A stretch of 64,000 bases of DNA from positions 38,624 to 102,623 of the forward strand of contig NZ_AP018720.1 in NCBI RefSeq assembly GCF_003966565.1. Direction: 5' to 3'. This document shows positions 40,345 to 48,828 of this stretch, piece after piece. The notes below the pieces were generated by a model. The model was given only the letters and a program-made list of their open reading frames with translations. It was not told the DNA's origin and searched no databases. The position numbers and the translations under genes were made by a program. Within the stretch, counting starts at the first letter, position 1; the number at the start of each line of letters is the position of its first letter. The stretch is from Sulfuricystis multivorans. GTDB taxonomy: Bacteria > Pseudomonadota > Gammaproteobacteria > Burkholderiales > Rhodocyclaceae.

Positions 40345-40537
40345 TCCGCATTCCCCTGCGCCGCAAGGCGCGGGGGATTTTCAAAGGGACGCGAGGCGTT
40401 CCTTCGAAAATCCTCTGCCGTCTGTAATGGACACGCAGGGATAGCGGTAGCTGGCCGCTCAAAACAAGCAGCATCAAGGCGGCGTTCGGACAACCGGGCG
40501 CCATTCAAAAACCACGCCGGGGCACAGTTCCCGGTTT
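40345..40537 (+). ncRNA. UAGCUGG structured element, copy 5
   Basis: Terminator-type hairpin CCCTGCGCC...GGCGCGGGG, hairpin GATTTTC...GGAACGCC-type arms to GAAAATC, then AGCGG-TAGCTGG-CCGCT (40,443-40,459), CAAAACAAGCAGCATCAAGG, and a closing GGCG...CGCC hairpin. Confidence 0.75.
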
Positions 40538-40605
40538 CAACCCCAAGCGGGACACCCTCTGTCCCGCAAGGGGCATGGTATCTCCGCGAAGAAGAAAGGA
40601 GATCC
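40538..40605 (+). promoter_or_regulatory. Hairpin leader 11
   Basis: CAACCCC, stem AGCGGGAC-ACCCTCT-GTCCCGC, then GGGGCATGGTATCTCC and AAAGGAGA. Compared with leader 12, the stem shows a compensatory G-C to A-T type change. Confidence 0.65.
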
Positions 40606-40860
40606 ATGAGAAAAGTAAAGATTCTTGGAGAGTTCGTTGGCCATCTCGCTGTTGGCGCAGCAATGTTTGCGGCGCTTTTGCTCTTCGGTGGATTCATCAG
40701 CATGCTGGTGCACTGGGTTGAGCCTGTAGTTGGTGATGCCCAGTTTATCTTCTTGATGAAGGTTGTCGAGAAGATTATCCTGTATGCGGATGTTGGATTC
40801 GTCGTGTGGTGGGCGATCTACTCCACCTACAAGGCGATCAAGGAGATGGCCGATGAGTGA
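40606..40860 (+). CDS. 84-residue membrane protein
   Basis: It contains two transmembrane helices (VGHLAVGAAMFAALLLFGGF and IILYADVGFVVWWAIYS), with the start well placed behind AAAGGAG. The next gene begins inside its 3' end (40,853), so the two small proteins are co-translated. No family recognised. Confidence 0.65.
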   Translation: MRKVKILGEFVGHLAVGAAMFAALLLFGGFISMLVHWVEPVVGDAQFIFLMKVVEKIILYADVGFVVWWAIYSTYKAIKEMADE

Positions 40861-40999
40861 TTTCTTGCAAGGATTTATTAAGGGAGCCAAAGAAACGCCG
40901 CGAGGCTACTTCGCTCCCATTGTCGCCATTTGGCGGCTACTTGTCTGCGTTACGGACTCGCTAGTGTCGAAAGACCAGAAGAAGACCGTTACGCAGTAA
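40853..40999 (+). CDS. 48-residue protein, parent of the decayed copy at 31,386
   Basis: A small protein with an amphipathic hydrophobic centre (PIVAIWRLLVCVTDSLV) and a basic tail (SKDQKKTVTQ). GGAGATGG precedes the ATG. Its last third and the sequence after it are duplicated near 31.4 kb, where the front part is missing. Confidence 0.55.
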   Translation: MSDFLQGFIKGAKETPRGYFAPIVAIWRLLVCVTDSLVSKDQKKTVTQ

Positions 41000-41098
41000 T
41001 TGCGCCAATCCTGGTTTAACCGGGCCTGGCGTCAAATTTTCAACCCCAAGCGGGGCACCCTCTGCCCCGCAAGGGACATGGTGCCCCCTTTTTTCATT
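40952..41098 (+). repeat. Direct repeat, copy 2 (partner at 31,386-31,533)
   Basis: Nearly identical to the 31.4-kb copy across the end of the small gene, an AATTGCGCCAATC spacer, a TTTAACCGGGCCTGGCGTCA stretch and the following leader. This is direct evidence that leaders spread by segmental duplication. Confidence 0.8.
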
Positions 41099-41108
41099 CG
41101 GAGGCATC
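41041..41108 (+). promoter_or_regulatory. Hairpin leader 12, upstream of the ArdC-like gene
   Basis: CAACCCC, stem AGCGGGGC-ACCCTCT-GCCCCGC, then GGGACATGGTGCCCCC followed by TTTTTT and CGGAGG. The second hairpin plus T-tract looks like an intrinsic terminator ahead of the gene. Confidence 0.65.
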
Positions 41109-41948
41109 ATGAGCAACAACACTACCCGCCCCGACTGGGGCAAACTGTTTGCTTCCCTGCTCACCGAGCCGGGCAAGCTGGGCGAGCATTACCGCCTTTT
41201 CCATCGCTACAGCCTGGGCAACCAGGCCATGGCGGTGTTTGAGATGACGATTCGGGGAATTCCAATCGGCCCCATCTCAAGTTTCAACGGATGGAAAAGG
41301 TTGGGGCGCAGGGTAAAGAAGGGCGAGAAAGCCATCGCCCTTTGGATGCCCGTCGTCAAGAAGGATGCTATCCGGAAGGATGACGGAACCGATGAAGAGG
41401 TGACCAAGCGGTTCTTCATCATGAAGAACAACTGGTTCGCCCTCGCCCAGACCGAGCCGATCGATCCGGAAAACCCCGGCACTGTTCCTATCCCGGAAAC
41501 TCCCACATGGGATCGGGAGCTTGCCCTGAAAAACCTCGGGATCACCGAGGTGCCGTTCACGGAAGTGGATGGCAATCGTCAGGGCTTTGCTCGTCCGGAC
41601 AGGGCCGAGATCGCCATCAACCCGCTGGCGGCCATGCCGTGGAAGACCACCTTCCACGAAATGGCACACTGTCTGCTGCATAGCAAGCAGGCGGATGTGG
41701 CATTCGTTGATGGCGGCCATATCAACCGGTCGATCGAGGAGGCCGAAGCGGAAGCAGTGGCGTTCCTCTGCTGCGCAACCCTGGGATTGCCCGGTCTCGA
41801 AGAAGCCCGCGGCTACGTCCAGGACTGGCTGGGCTCGCCGGCGCAAGCCGAAGAGTTCGCCAAGAAGAGCGTGGCACGGGTGTTTGCTGCGGCCGACAAG
41901 ATCCTCAAGGCCGGCAGCAAGGCTGGCGAGGGGGTGGATCATGAATGA
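41109..41948 (+). CDS. ardC: ArdC-like antirestriction protein
   Basis: 279 residues. The N-terminal ssDNA-binding-type domain (YSLGNQAMAVFEMTIRGIPI, NGWKRLGRRVKKGEKAIAL) precedes a zincin-like domain with HEMAHCLLH and a downstream Glu (SIEEAEAEAVAFL). This is the layout of ArdC-type antirestriction proteins that protect incoming DNA from host restriction. It overlaps the next gene by eight bases. Confidence 0.85.
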   Translation: MSNNTTRPDWGKLFASLLTEPGKLGEHYRLFHRYSLGNQAMAVFEMTIRGIPIGPISSFNGWKRLGRRVKKGEKAIALWMPVVKKDAIRKDDGTDEEVTKRFFIMKNNWFALAQTEPIDPENPGTVPIPETPTWDRELALKNLGITEVPFTEVDGNRQGFARPDRAEIAINPLAAMPWKTTFHEMAHCLLHSKQADVAFVDGGHINRSIEEAEAEAVAFLCCATLGLPGLEEARGYVQDWLGSPAQAEEFAKKSVARVFAAADKILKAGSKAGEGVDHE

Positions 41949-42276
41949 ATTCGTGATCCGCCCCCGGAAAGGGCTTGAGGTCGTCGAACCAGCAACCGAA
42001 GTAGATGCCCAATACTGGAGTATCTACGAGGTAGAGGACGACGGCACGGAGACCTGGATCGCTGATTGCGTCTCGCGCGAAGTCGCAGAGCGGTTTACCA
42101 GCAAAGGCTACGCACTCATTGAAGTGCGCGGCGGCGTTGCCGAGGTAACGGGAACCAAGGGCAAGGTCGAAGTTGCCGTCGTCGATTGGGACAACGTCAA
42201 CGCCGGCGACGAAATCAACCCCGAACTCCTGGAGCACCCGGTATTCGGTCCATGGCTCGACGCCGATAGGTCGTGA
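41941..42276 (+). CDS. 111-residue acidic protein coupled to ardC
   Basis: An acidic alpha/beta protein (YWSIYEVEDDGTETWIADCV, EVAVVDWDNVNAGDEINPEL) with no membrane segment. The charge could mimic DNA, as in some antirestriction proteins, but that is only a suggestion from context. Confidence 0.6.
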   Translation: MNEFVIRPRKGLEVVEPATEVDAQYWSIYEVEDDGTETWIADCVSREVAERFTSKGYALIEVRGGVAEVTGTKGKVEVAVVDWDNVNAGDEINPELLEHPVFGPWLDADRS

Positions 42277-42288
42277 GGAGGGGAGAAA

Positions 42289-42501
42289 ATGATCTCTCGA
42301 ATCCGAACGGCCTACTACGGCATCGACCACGCCGGACGCGCCACGGTGATGGTGTCCAACGAATACCACGACACCGATCGCCCAGGGTGGATTCAATCCA
42401 CGACCCAGCGCTTCATCAGCGCAAGGGACATAGATCAGGCGCGAGCAATCGCGTCCTGTCTCAAGACGAGCGGCAAGGTCGATTTGATCAAGCCGCTCTA
42501 A
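42289..42501 (+). CDS. 70-residue protein of unknown function
   Basis: A small alpha/beta protein (RIRTAYYGIDHAGRATVMVS, then SARDIDQARAIASCLKTSGK). GAGGGGAG precedes the ATG. It closes the ardC unit; the next leader begins immediately after it. Confidence 0.6.
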   Translation: MISRIRTAYYGIDHAGRATVMVSNEYHDTDRPGWIQSTTQRFISARDIDQARAIASCLKTSGKVDLIKPL

Positions 42502-42502
42502 C

Positions 42503-42565
42503 TCAACCCCGACCGGGGCCGCCCCGGTCGGGGCGGTCTCGGCTTTTTTCAAGAAAGGAGAAGCC
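42503..42565 (+). promoter_or_regulatory. Hairpin leader 13
   Basis: CAACCCC, stem GACCGGGGC-CGCCCCGGTC, GGGGCGGTCTCGGC then TTTTTT and AAAGGAG before a GTG start. Confidence 0.6.
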
Positions 42566-42988
42566 GTGAGTTATTTGGACGAAACACTGCCCTGGCGCAT
42601 CGTTGAGCCGGGCAAAACCGCCGAGGGCCGGGACACCCACGATGAGGACGGAAACCTTGTGATCTTCCCTTACCGGGGCCGTCACATCGTGACCAACGGC
42701 CTTGTTCCTGTGTGCGAGTTCGTGTACGACCAGGAAGATGCCAGACGGATCGTCGCCTGCGTAAACGCCTGCAAGGGCATCCCGACAGAGGCGCTTGAGT
42801 GCCAGGCCAAGAAGGACCTGACAGCCAAGCTGATCGAGCAGCACCAAGCTCTGCTCGCCGCCCTGGAGGGGTGCGTTGAACAGATCGAGCAGATGCGCGG
42901 GATGTTCGACGACAGCGACAGCGCCATTCAGGCCGCCCTGGAGAACGCTCAAAAGGCGATCGACATGGCAACAGGAGGTGCAACATGA
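42566..42988 (+). CDS. 140-residue protein with a helical C-terminus
   Basis: It begins MSYLDETLPWRIVEPGKTAE. The middle YDQEDARRIVACVNACKGIP is a motif seen in small phage and plasmid proteins of unknown function. The C-terminal half is a coiled coil (EQHQALLAALEGCVEQIEQM). GTG start behind AAAGGAG. Confidence 0.65.
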   Translation: MSYLDETLPWRIVEPGKTAEGRDTHDEDGNLVIFPYRGRHIVTNGLVPVCEFVYDQEDARRIVACVNACKGIPTEALECQAKKDLTAKLIEQHQALLAALEGCVEQIEQMRGMFDDSDSAIQAALENAQKAIDMATGGAT

Positions 42989-43146
42989 GCACGCGCAAAT
43001 TGCTGTTCTCCACATTGGAGCGCGATGGTCTGCTCTATGTCATCCCGGCGCCGGGCGCTGGAGGCCGATACTGTCAGTTCAAATGGATTGACCGTTGTTG
43101 GCATTTTCTGTTGAGAATGAGGAGACTGCTATGGGCAGCATCCTGA
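42985..43146 (+). CDS. 53-residue basic protein
   Basis: It reads MSTRKLLFSTLERDGLLYVI then a basic end (RCWHFLLRMRRLLWAAS). Its ATG overlaps the preceding stop (ATGA) behind AGGAGG, and its end overlaps the next gene by 16 bases. Coding is likely from the coupling; no family recognised. Confidence 0.5.
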   Translation: MSTRKLLFSTLERDGLLYVIPAPGAGGRYCQFKWIDRCWHFLLRMRRLLWAAS

Positions 43147-43784
43147 TTCCGGCGGAAAAATGGGTGGCTATAGCAGCGTCCAATTCATGCCATCTAGCAG
43201 TTGAACACAAAGGCAATAAGCCTTTGCCTGTTCGGATTGCCAGCTATGAAGGGTTTCTCTATACGTCCTTTTCTGTGTCTTATGGGCCGTATGGGGATGC
43301 CAAAAAACCCTGCATCGACGCCTATAGGCTCCTGCCCGAGTCGATGTATATCGGAGACACGACCACGGCATACCACGACGAAGCGGCGATTCAAGCTGGG
43401 CTTCGTGAACGCGGAGACCTAACTGGCCTGATCGTGTCAGTCGGCGGAGAGCGCATGGTGTGCGCCCAGAAGGTTCAGTTCTTGCTGGACCTGCCTTGCA
43501 CGCGACCGCTGTCGCAAGACGAAGCCGCGGCCTACGACGAGCGACACCGCAAGATGGGCTGGCGTTCGCTGTGGTTCAATGGGAAGACGCCTGAATGGTG
43601 GTGGCTGCGCGGGCATCCTGTGGCCGTGTATCGTGCTCACAGAACGCTCGGCACGGACATGGCTGTGTTGCTCTGGAAAGCCCACGGCGAAATCCATGAG
43701 CTTGCAATAGACAGCGATGTTCTGTCGCCACCAGAAGAGCTGCGCACCGTACCTTCTGATGAAGGACAGTTGGCGCTCTTCTGA
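43131..43784 (+). CDS. 217-residue protein of unknown function
   Basis: A soluble alpha/beta protein (ILIPAEKWVAIAASNSCHLA, KTPEWWWLRGHPVAVYRAHR). No catalytic motif stands out. It starts inside the preceding small gene and is followed by structured element copy 6. Confidence 0.6.
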   Translation: MGSILIPAEKWVAIAASNSCHLAVEHKGNKPLPVRIASYEGFLYTSFSVSYGPYGDAKKPCIDAYRLLPESMYIGDTTTAYHDEAAIQAGLRERGDLTGLIVSVGGERMVCAQKVQFLLDLPCTRPLSQDEAAAYDERHRKMGWRSLWFNGKTPEWWWLRGHPVAVYRAHRTLGTDMAVLLWKAHGEIHELAIDSDVLSPPEELRTVPSDEGQLALF

Positions 43785-43796
43785 TTTTCACTAGCC

Positions 43797-44000
43797 TGGA
43801 AGCGGTTGCCCATAGGGGCGGCCGCTTCCGGCATTTCTATGTGCAACCGAATGTATTTTTGGTATGCTTTCCTAGACGCGCTGGCAAGCGTGCCGAGGAA
43901 AGCAGAATTCAGGTCGATGGATAAACCATTGGCTCGATCCTCCTAGCTGGGGAGGCGAAAGAAACAGCATCAAGGCGATCAGGAAAATCTTGGTCGCGTC
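43797..44000 (+). ncRNA. UAGCUGG structured element, copy 6
   Basis: Terminator-type hairpin AAGCGG...CCGCTT, hairpin GCTTTCCT...AGGAAAGC, then CCTCC-TAGCTGG-GGAGG (43,939-43,955), CGAAAGAAACAGCATCAAGG and a closing GGCGATC...GGTCGCG hairpin. The front hairpins differ most from the other copies, yet the UAGCUGG stem is intact. Confidence 0.7.
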
Positions 44001-44004
44001 AATT

Positions 44005-44069
44005 TTCCCCACCGGGGCATCATGTCCCGGTCAGGGGCGTGGTGCCCCTTTTTTATTCAAGGAGGCACC
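44005..44069 (+). promoter_or_regulatory. Hairpin leader 14, upstream of radC
   Basis: TTCCCC, stem ACCGGG-GCATCATGT-CCCGGT, then GGGGCGTGGTGCCCC followed by TTTTTT and AAGGAGG. The known radC RNA motif occupies this position before radC genes of mobile elements and may be the same structure. Confidence 0.65.
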
Positions 44070-44660
44070 ATGAATCAGTCCAATGTTGACCTGCTGGCGA
44101 CGCTGGTGGGTCGGGAAACAGCCAAAGCGCTGGCGGCCAAACCGCTCTCCGAGTTGTTCGGCTTTTCGAAGCCGAGGCAGATGCAGTTGTGCGAGGAGTC
44201 TGCGGCTTACACCGTCCATCCGGCTCTCGCTGCAGCGAAGGAGCTTTTCGTTCGCTGTATCCGGGAACGCATGGAGGGTGAAGACCTTTGCTTTTCTTCT
44301 CCGGAAACCGTCAAGACGTTTCTGTGCTCAAAAATCGGGCATCTGGAACATGAGTCGTTCTGGTGCCTGTGGCTCGATGCCCAGAACCGTCTCATCGACG
44401 CCGGCGAGCTCTTTCGCGGCACGGTGACCCAAACCAGTGTCTATCCACGGGAGGTCGTGAAGAAGGCTCTTGCCGTCAATGCCGCGGCAGCGATCTTCTC
44501 TCACAATCATCCGTCCGGATCACCGGAGCCCTCGCGGGCCGACGAGATGCTGACCAGTACCCTCAAGTCTGCCCTTGGTTTGGTGGATGTCAAGGTGCTG
44601 GACCATTTCGTCGTCGCCGGGAATCAGGCCATGTCGTTCGCTGCGAGAGGGCTGCTGTAA
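44070..44660 (+). CDS. radC: RadC-family JAB-domain protein
   Basis: 196 residues. The C-terminal JAB/MPN metalloprotease-like domain shows the zinc motif AIFSHNHPSGSPEPSRAD (H-x-H and Asp) and an upstream Glu (HLEHESFWCLWLD). The N-terminal helix-hairpin-helix of long RadC proteins is replaced by about 60 unrelated residues. Short RadC proteins are common on ICEs and phages, with unclear function in DNA processing or anti-defence. Confidence 0.9.
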   Translation: MNQSNVDLLATLVGRETAKALAAKPLSELFGFSKPRQMQLCEESAAYTVHPALAAAKELFVRCIRERMEGEDLCFSSPETVKTFLCSKIGHLEHESFWCLWLDAQNRLIDAGELFRGTVTQTSVYPREVVKKALAVNAAAAIFSHNHPSGSPEPSRADEMLTSTLKSALGLVDVKVLDHFVVAGNQAMSFAARGLL

Positions 44661-44932
44661 TGGGCGCGTTCAAACCCTTCCGGCAGGAATTGATCCTGAT
44701 CGTGGATCTCGATGAGCGGGGCTGGTTCAAGGCCCACGTCGAGAACCGGAACGGCAAGACGGTCTTTGAGTTCTCGAACGAGGACGAGGAGACCGGATGG
44801 CCGAGCGACGATGGGCTGTGGCTCATCGAAGACGGTTTCATGCGGCACGGGCGTGACGCTGATGGGCTGCTGGATTACCTGCAGTCTGTCGGTATCGCGG
44901 CACCAAATGCCGTCTTGAGAGTAGAGGGGTAA
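44660..44932 (+). CDS. 90-residue protein coupled to radC
   Basis: A small acidic protein (QELILIVDLDERGWFKAHVE, EETGWPSDDGLWLIEDGFMR). Its ATG overlaps the radC stop (TAATG). No family recognised. Confidence 0.6.
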   Translation: MGAFKPFRQELILIVDLDERGWFKAHVENRNGKTVFEFSNEDEETGWPSDDGLWLIEDGFMRHGRDADGLLDYLQSVGIAAPNAVLRVEG

Positions 44933-44944
44933 TCCTCATAACCA

Positions 44945-45033
44945 TCATGACCCCGCCGAAAGGCGGATCCCCCAACCGGGGCCACTATCCCCGGTTGGGG
45001 ATGGCGGTCCCTTTCTTTTGAAAGGAGATCCAC
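44945..45033 (+). promoter_or_regulatory. Hairpin leader 15
   Basis: GACCCCGCCGAAAGGCGGATCC hairpin, then stem CCAACCGGGG-CCACTAT-CCCCGGTTGG and a TTTCTTTTGAAAGGAG ribosome-binding region. Confidence 0.55.
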
Positions 45034-45810
45034 ATGGCATATATTGCAGCCATCAAAATCCTCGTAGACGAAGCCAACGAGGCTAACGTTTACGACGGGA
45101 TCAACGAAATGCTCCGTTCGGCCCAGTATGGCGGGCCGAATGGGGAGGACCGGGGCTGGATCGTTGACTGGAAATTCGAGTCGGTCGATCCCGCCAACGA
45201 ATCAGTGAACGCTTCCATCGCCAGAGGCAGCTACAAAGAGGGCGATGCTTTTGACGACCGGATGATCCACAAGGATATTCCGGTCAAGGCATTCAACCCG
45301 TTTAGGCTAGTCATCGAGGCTTATACGGTCGGCGGAATCGATGATCGCCCATCATGGGCCGAACTGACCGTGACGGAAGACTTCCTCAACAAACTGCAAC
45401 GGATGCGTGCAGTTTGCGAGGATGCTGGTCTCGACTCAGTTTCCGTCTCGCAAGCCCCAGACAAATGGGACCGCGAGGAAGAGCTGGGGATAGAGGGTGA
45501 CACCCTCAAGGTATGGCCTGATCACTTCTGGTTCGAAGCTAACTCGGATATCGAGACCAGGATGATCGACATTGATTTCTTGATTCAAGTAGCCAAAAAG
45601 ATCGCTATAGGGGATACCGAAAATCCTCTGCTGCCAGGATTCATGATCCGGAACGGGATCGTGTTCTATGGCGAAAGCGATTTAGAAGAATTGGTCTCTT
45701 CTTATGAAGAGGTCGAGTGTTCCGAATGCGGAGCAAGAACAAAAACAGTGATCGGTTGCCCAGATGGAGCCGAGATCTGCGGTTCTTGCTTTAACAACGG
45801 GGCGCATTAA
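45034..45810 (+). CDS. 258-residue protein with C-terminal zinc-knuckle
   Basis: The N-terminal part (AAIKILVDEANEANVYDGIN) looks like a folded alpha/beta domain; residues 225-255 carry CSECGARTKT...CPDGAEICGSCF, a four-to-five-cysteine zinc site. Acidic overall. No family recognised. AAAGGAG lies ahead of the ATG. Confidence 0.65.
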   Translation: MAYIAAIKILVDEANEANVYDGINEMLRSAQYGGPNGEDRGWIVDWKFESVDPANESVNASIARGSYKEGDAFDDRMIHKDIPVKAFNPFRLVIEAYTVGGIDDRPSWAELTVTEDFLNKLQRMRAVCEDAGLDSVSVSQAPDKWDREEELGIEGDTLKVWPDHFWFEANSDIETRMIDIDFLIQVAKKIAIGDTENPLLPGFMIRNGIVFYGESDLEELVSSYEEVECSECGARTKTVIGCPDGAEICGSCFNNGAH

Positions 45811-45813
45811 GAC

Positions 45814-45882
45814 ACAACCTCCCGCTGGGAGCCATCCGGCGGGATGGCTCTTGGTGGATTTTCACTCTGAAAGGAGATCCAC
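45814..45882 (+). promoter_or_regulatory. Hairpin leader 16
   Basis: CAACCTCCCGC-TGGGAGCCATCC-GGCGGGA, then GGCTCTTGGTGG and AAAGGAG. It is more divergent than most copies. Confidence 0.45.
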
Positions 45883-46449
45883 ATGAAACTGAATGTAGTT
45901 CTTGGGCAAGACCTCTCGGCATATGCCGAGATCGAAATCGAAGCCCCTAAGGGTTCCTCGGAAGAGGAGATCGTCAGAAGAGTCCGCGCATTCACCGAAA
46001 GCGCGGACTTTGAGGAAGCGGTGTTCGACGAGGACTGGTCGTCGACATGCGCACTACGGATCGTTTCCGTAAAAAACGGCAACGACTACATCCTGGAGGA
46101 TGTGGCGCTTGAGCCGTCGCCTTATGACGGCGGTCAGGGGTTCATGGGCTGGCTACGCGGAAACACCACATTCAAATCCGCGATCAATGGAGCGGTGAAG
46201 GCAGCGTGGATTGAGCGGGAAGCGTCAGTAGACGTATATCGCGGGACGTTCACGCTTCCCAGCGGCGAGATCATCCAGGTCGAGTTCGAATGCCGTAAGG
46301 GCGCCACGCGCGAAGAGAAGGATTTGGCCTTCCTCGAAGCGCTAGCCCAGATCGGCTCTATCGACTATGTCGCGATTGGTGAGGTGCGCCATGGGTATGA
46401 CCATACCGAGGCGAGCCTCAAACCGATGGATCCTCACCTGGATCCATAG
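45883..46449 (+). CDS. 188-residue acidic protein of unknown function
   Basis: It begins MKLNVVLGQDLSAYAEIEIE. A strongly acidic alpha/beta protein (ESADFEEAVFDEDWSSTC). The first part resembles small beta-rich domains common in leading regions. No catalytic motif recognised. Confidence 0.6.
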   Translation: MKLNVVLGQDLSAYAEIEIEAPKGSSEEEIVRRVRAFTESADFEEAVFDEDWSSTCALRIVSVKNGNDYILEDVALEPSPYDGGQGFMGWLRGNTTFKSAINGAVKAAWIEREASVDVYRGTFTLPSGEIIQVEFECRKGATREEKDLAFLEALAQIGSIDYVAIGEVRHGYDHTEASLKPMDPHLDP

Positions 46450-46495
46450 AAAATAACACGGCGATCAGGCAACTGGTCGGTGTGTCATAAACCAT

Positions 46496-46658
46496 CCCCC
46501 GCGCCTCAAGCGCGGGGCTTTCCAGAGCCGGTCTTTTTGTGGCCGGCTGCGGAAAGCCGGATTCTTCCTGGCAGGTAACTGACAGGAGATGGTCGTAGCT
46601 GGCGACCAGAAATAAGCAGCACTCAGCCAGTCATCGCGGGACGCCGTGATGACTTTCA
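46496..46658 (+). ncRNA. UAGCUGG structured element, copy 7
   Basis: Terminator-type hairpin CCCCGCGC...GCGCGGGG, hairpin CTTTCC...GCCGG/CCGGC...GGAAAG, then TGGTCG-TAGCTGG-CGACCA (46,590-46,608), GAAATAAGCAGCACTCAGCC and a closing TCATCGCGG...CCGTGATGA hairpin. Confidence 0.75.
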
Positions 46659-46735
46659 CCAACCGCCCCTGCGGGATGCTTTCGTCCCGTAAGGGGCGAG
46701 GTGTCTCCGGGGGCTTTTTTGTTTCCGGAGACATC
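46659..46735 (+). promoter_or_regulatory. Hairpin leader 17, upstream of the methyltransferase gene
   Basis: CAACCGCCCCT, stem GCGGGA-TGCTTTCG-TCCCGT, GGGGCGAGGTGTCTCCGGGGGC followed by TTTTTT and CGGAGA. Confidence 0.6.
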
Positions 46736-48826
46736 ATGAGACTTAAGCCTATCGCCGAGGCATGCCTTTGGCTGCCCGGCTTTGCACCCAATGAAGACCC
46801 GATCGAGATTCACGGGGCTATTGGGCAGCGGGAAGCTGAGATTATCCCGTTTCCTCAATTGACCAAGGCGCAAGCCGAGGTCAAAACCAGGGCCGTCTGG
46901 CCCAGCCTCGATGCTTCCACCTTTGCTGGTCTGTCCGGCGATGTGACGAAGTTCGAGAACAACATCGCCGCCATCGAACTCCTACGCAAACTGGAGTCAG
47001 AGGGACGGCAACCGACCGACGATGAGCGTGCCACTCTCAACCGCTACACCGGTTGGGGAGGTCTACCCCAGGCATTCAACCTGGAGCAAAAAGACGACGC
47101 ATGGCGCGAGCGTGCCGAACGACTGAAAACGATGCTCTCGCCGGGCGAGCATGCACTCGCAGAAGCAAGCACGCCCAATGCCCACTACACGTCGCTGAAA
47201 GTCATCGAGGCGATGTGGGCGATGGTGGAGCGTCTTGGATTCAAAGGCGGGCGGGTTCTGGAGCCTGCTGCCGGTGTAGGCTACTTCGTCGGAGCCATGC
47301 CCGAACACCTTGCTTGCGAGAGCGTGGTGACGGCAGTGGAACTCGACGAGCTGTCGGCCAGGATCACCAAGGCCCTGTATGAGCCCTTCGGCGTCCAAGT
47401 GTTCAACATGGGCTTCGAAGCGGTACCGCTGCCGCCAGGGTATTTCGACCTGGCGATCAGCAACGTGCCATTCGGCAACTACAAGGTGGCCGAACTGCGC
47501 AATGTGCCCTATGCCGGCTTCTCTATCCACAACTACTTCTTCGCGAAAGCGCTGGAAGTGGTTCGACCGGGGGGGTTGGTGGTTTTCATCACGTCCAGCT
47601 TCACGCTGGACTCCTACGATGACCGGGTGCGTGCGTACCTGGCGTCTCAGGCCGATCTGGTGGCCGCGATCCGGCTGCCGAACACCGCGTTCAAGAAGAT
47701 CGCAGGCTGCGAGGTCACGACCGACATCGTGATCTTGCAGAAGCCTCTGAATGACAAACCCACGAGGAGGAACAAGTGGCTGGAATCGGTGTATCTGGAC
47801 GAGGCTTCGCCGATCTACGGCGGATTCAAGTCCTACTACAACCGCGACATGATCCGCTGTAACCAGTGGTTCGCCGAGAACCCGCAATGGGTGATCGGCA
47901 AGCTCAAGCTGACCGATAACGGCTACGGCAAGAGCACTGGCTGCGTGTTCGATGGCGATATTGCCGAAGAACTCGCGAAGCGGATCGAGATGCTGCCGCA
48001 AGGCATCTACACCTCGCGAGAGGAAGATGTCGAACGCGGCAACGTCGTTTCACTCTCCATTACCGAGCAGCATCGCCCAGGTTATCGGGTGATCGACGGC
48101 AAAGTGTATGAGATAGCAGGGTCGGAAGCGGTGCTCGTCAAAGCGCCGCAGAAGACTCTCGATCGCATCGCTGGGCTGTGCGAGGTTCGGGATGCTGCGC
48201 GCAAGCTCGTCAAGGCGCAAGCCGAGACGGAAGACGATGCGCTGCTGGATACCTATCGCTTGTCGCTCAACATGTCCTACGACATGTTCGTTGGCAAGCA
48301 TGGGTTCATCCATGCCAAAGCCAATCGTCAGGCGTTCCGCTCCGACCCGGATCTGCCGCTACTGCTGTCGCTGGAGCGGTGGGACGAGGAAGCGGAAGTG
48401 GCGGAGAAGGCGGACATCTTCTACCATCGCACGGTGGGCGTGCCCAGGCGCGTCGAGAAGTGCGACATCCCGCAGGACGCGCTGATCGCATCCCTCGCGG
48501 AAAAGGGCGCGGTCGACGAGAACCGGATCGGCGAATTGCTCGGGAAGCCGGGCAATGAGGCCATGAAGGAACTCGAAGATCTGGGTGCCGTGTTCCTCGA
48601 CCCGGAAACGGGCAAATGGGAGACGGCAGACGCCTACCTGTCCGGCAACGTCCGCCACAAGCTGACGGTTGCAAGGCTGGCGGGAGATCGATTCGCCGGT
48701 AACGTGAAGGCGCTGGAGGCAGTTATCCCGTCCGATCTAGCTCCGCACGAAATTTGTGCGCGAATCGGATCGACCTGGATTCCGACCCAGTATTACGAGC
48801 AGTTCCTTGACGAATTGCTTGCGTAA
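46736..48826 (+). CDS. N6-adenine methyltransferase-type protein, first half of a DarB-like pair
   Basis: 696 residues. Motif I is VLEPAAGVGYFVGAMPEHL, motif IV is ISNVPFGNY (NPPF-like), and LNRYTGWGGLPQAF near the N-terminus is the signature of giant methyltransferase-helicase proteins of mobile elements, such as phage P1 DarB, which protect DNA from type I restriction. Here the methyltransferase and helicase halves are on separate genes. The C-terminal 250 residues have no recognised domain. Confidence 0.8.
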   Translation: MRLKPIAEACLWLPGFAPNEDPIEIHGAIGQREAEIIPFPQLTKAQAEVKTRAVWPSLDASTFAGLSGDVTKFENNIAAIELLRKLESEGRQPTDDERATLNRYTGWGGLPQAFNLEQKDDAWRERAERLKTMLSPGEHALAEASTPNAHYTSLKVIEAMWAMVERLGFKGGRVLEPAAGVGYFVGAMPEHLACESVVTAVELDELSARITKALYEPFGVQVFNMGFEAVPLPPGYFDLAISNVPFGNYKVAELRNVPYAGFSIHNYFFAKALEVVRPGGLVVFITSSFTLDSYDDRVRAYLASQADLVAAIRLPNTAFKKIAGCEVTTDIVILQKPLNDKPTRRNKWLESVYLDEASPIYGGFKSYYNRDMIRCNQWFAENPQWVIGKLKLTDNGYGKSTGCVFDGDIAEELAKRIEMLPQGIYTSREEDVERGNVVSLSITEQHRPGYRVIDGKVYEIAGSEAVLVKAPQKTLDRIAGLCEVRDAARKLVKAQAETEDDALLDTYRLSLNMSYDMFVGKHGFIHAKANRQAFRSDPDLPLLLSLERWDEEAEVAEKADIFYHRTVGVPRRVEKCDIPQDALIASLAEKGAVDENRIGELLGKPGNEAMKELEDLGAVFLDPETGKWETADAYLSGNVRHKLTVARLAGDRFAGNVKALEAVIPSDLAPHEICARIGSTWIPTQYYEQFLDELLA

Positions 48827-48828
48827 CT

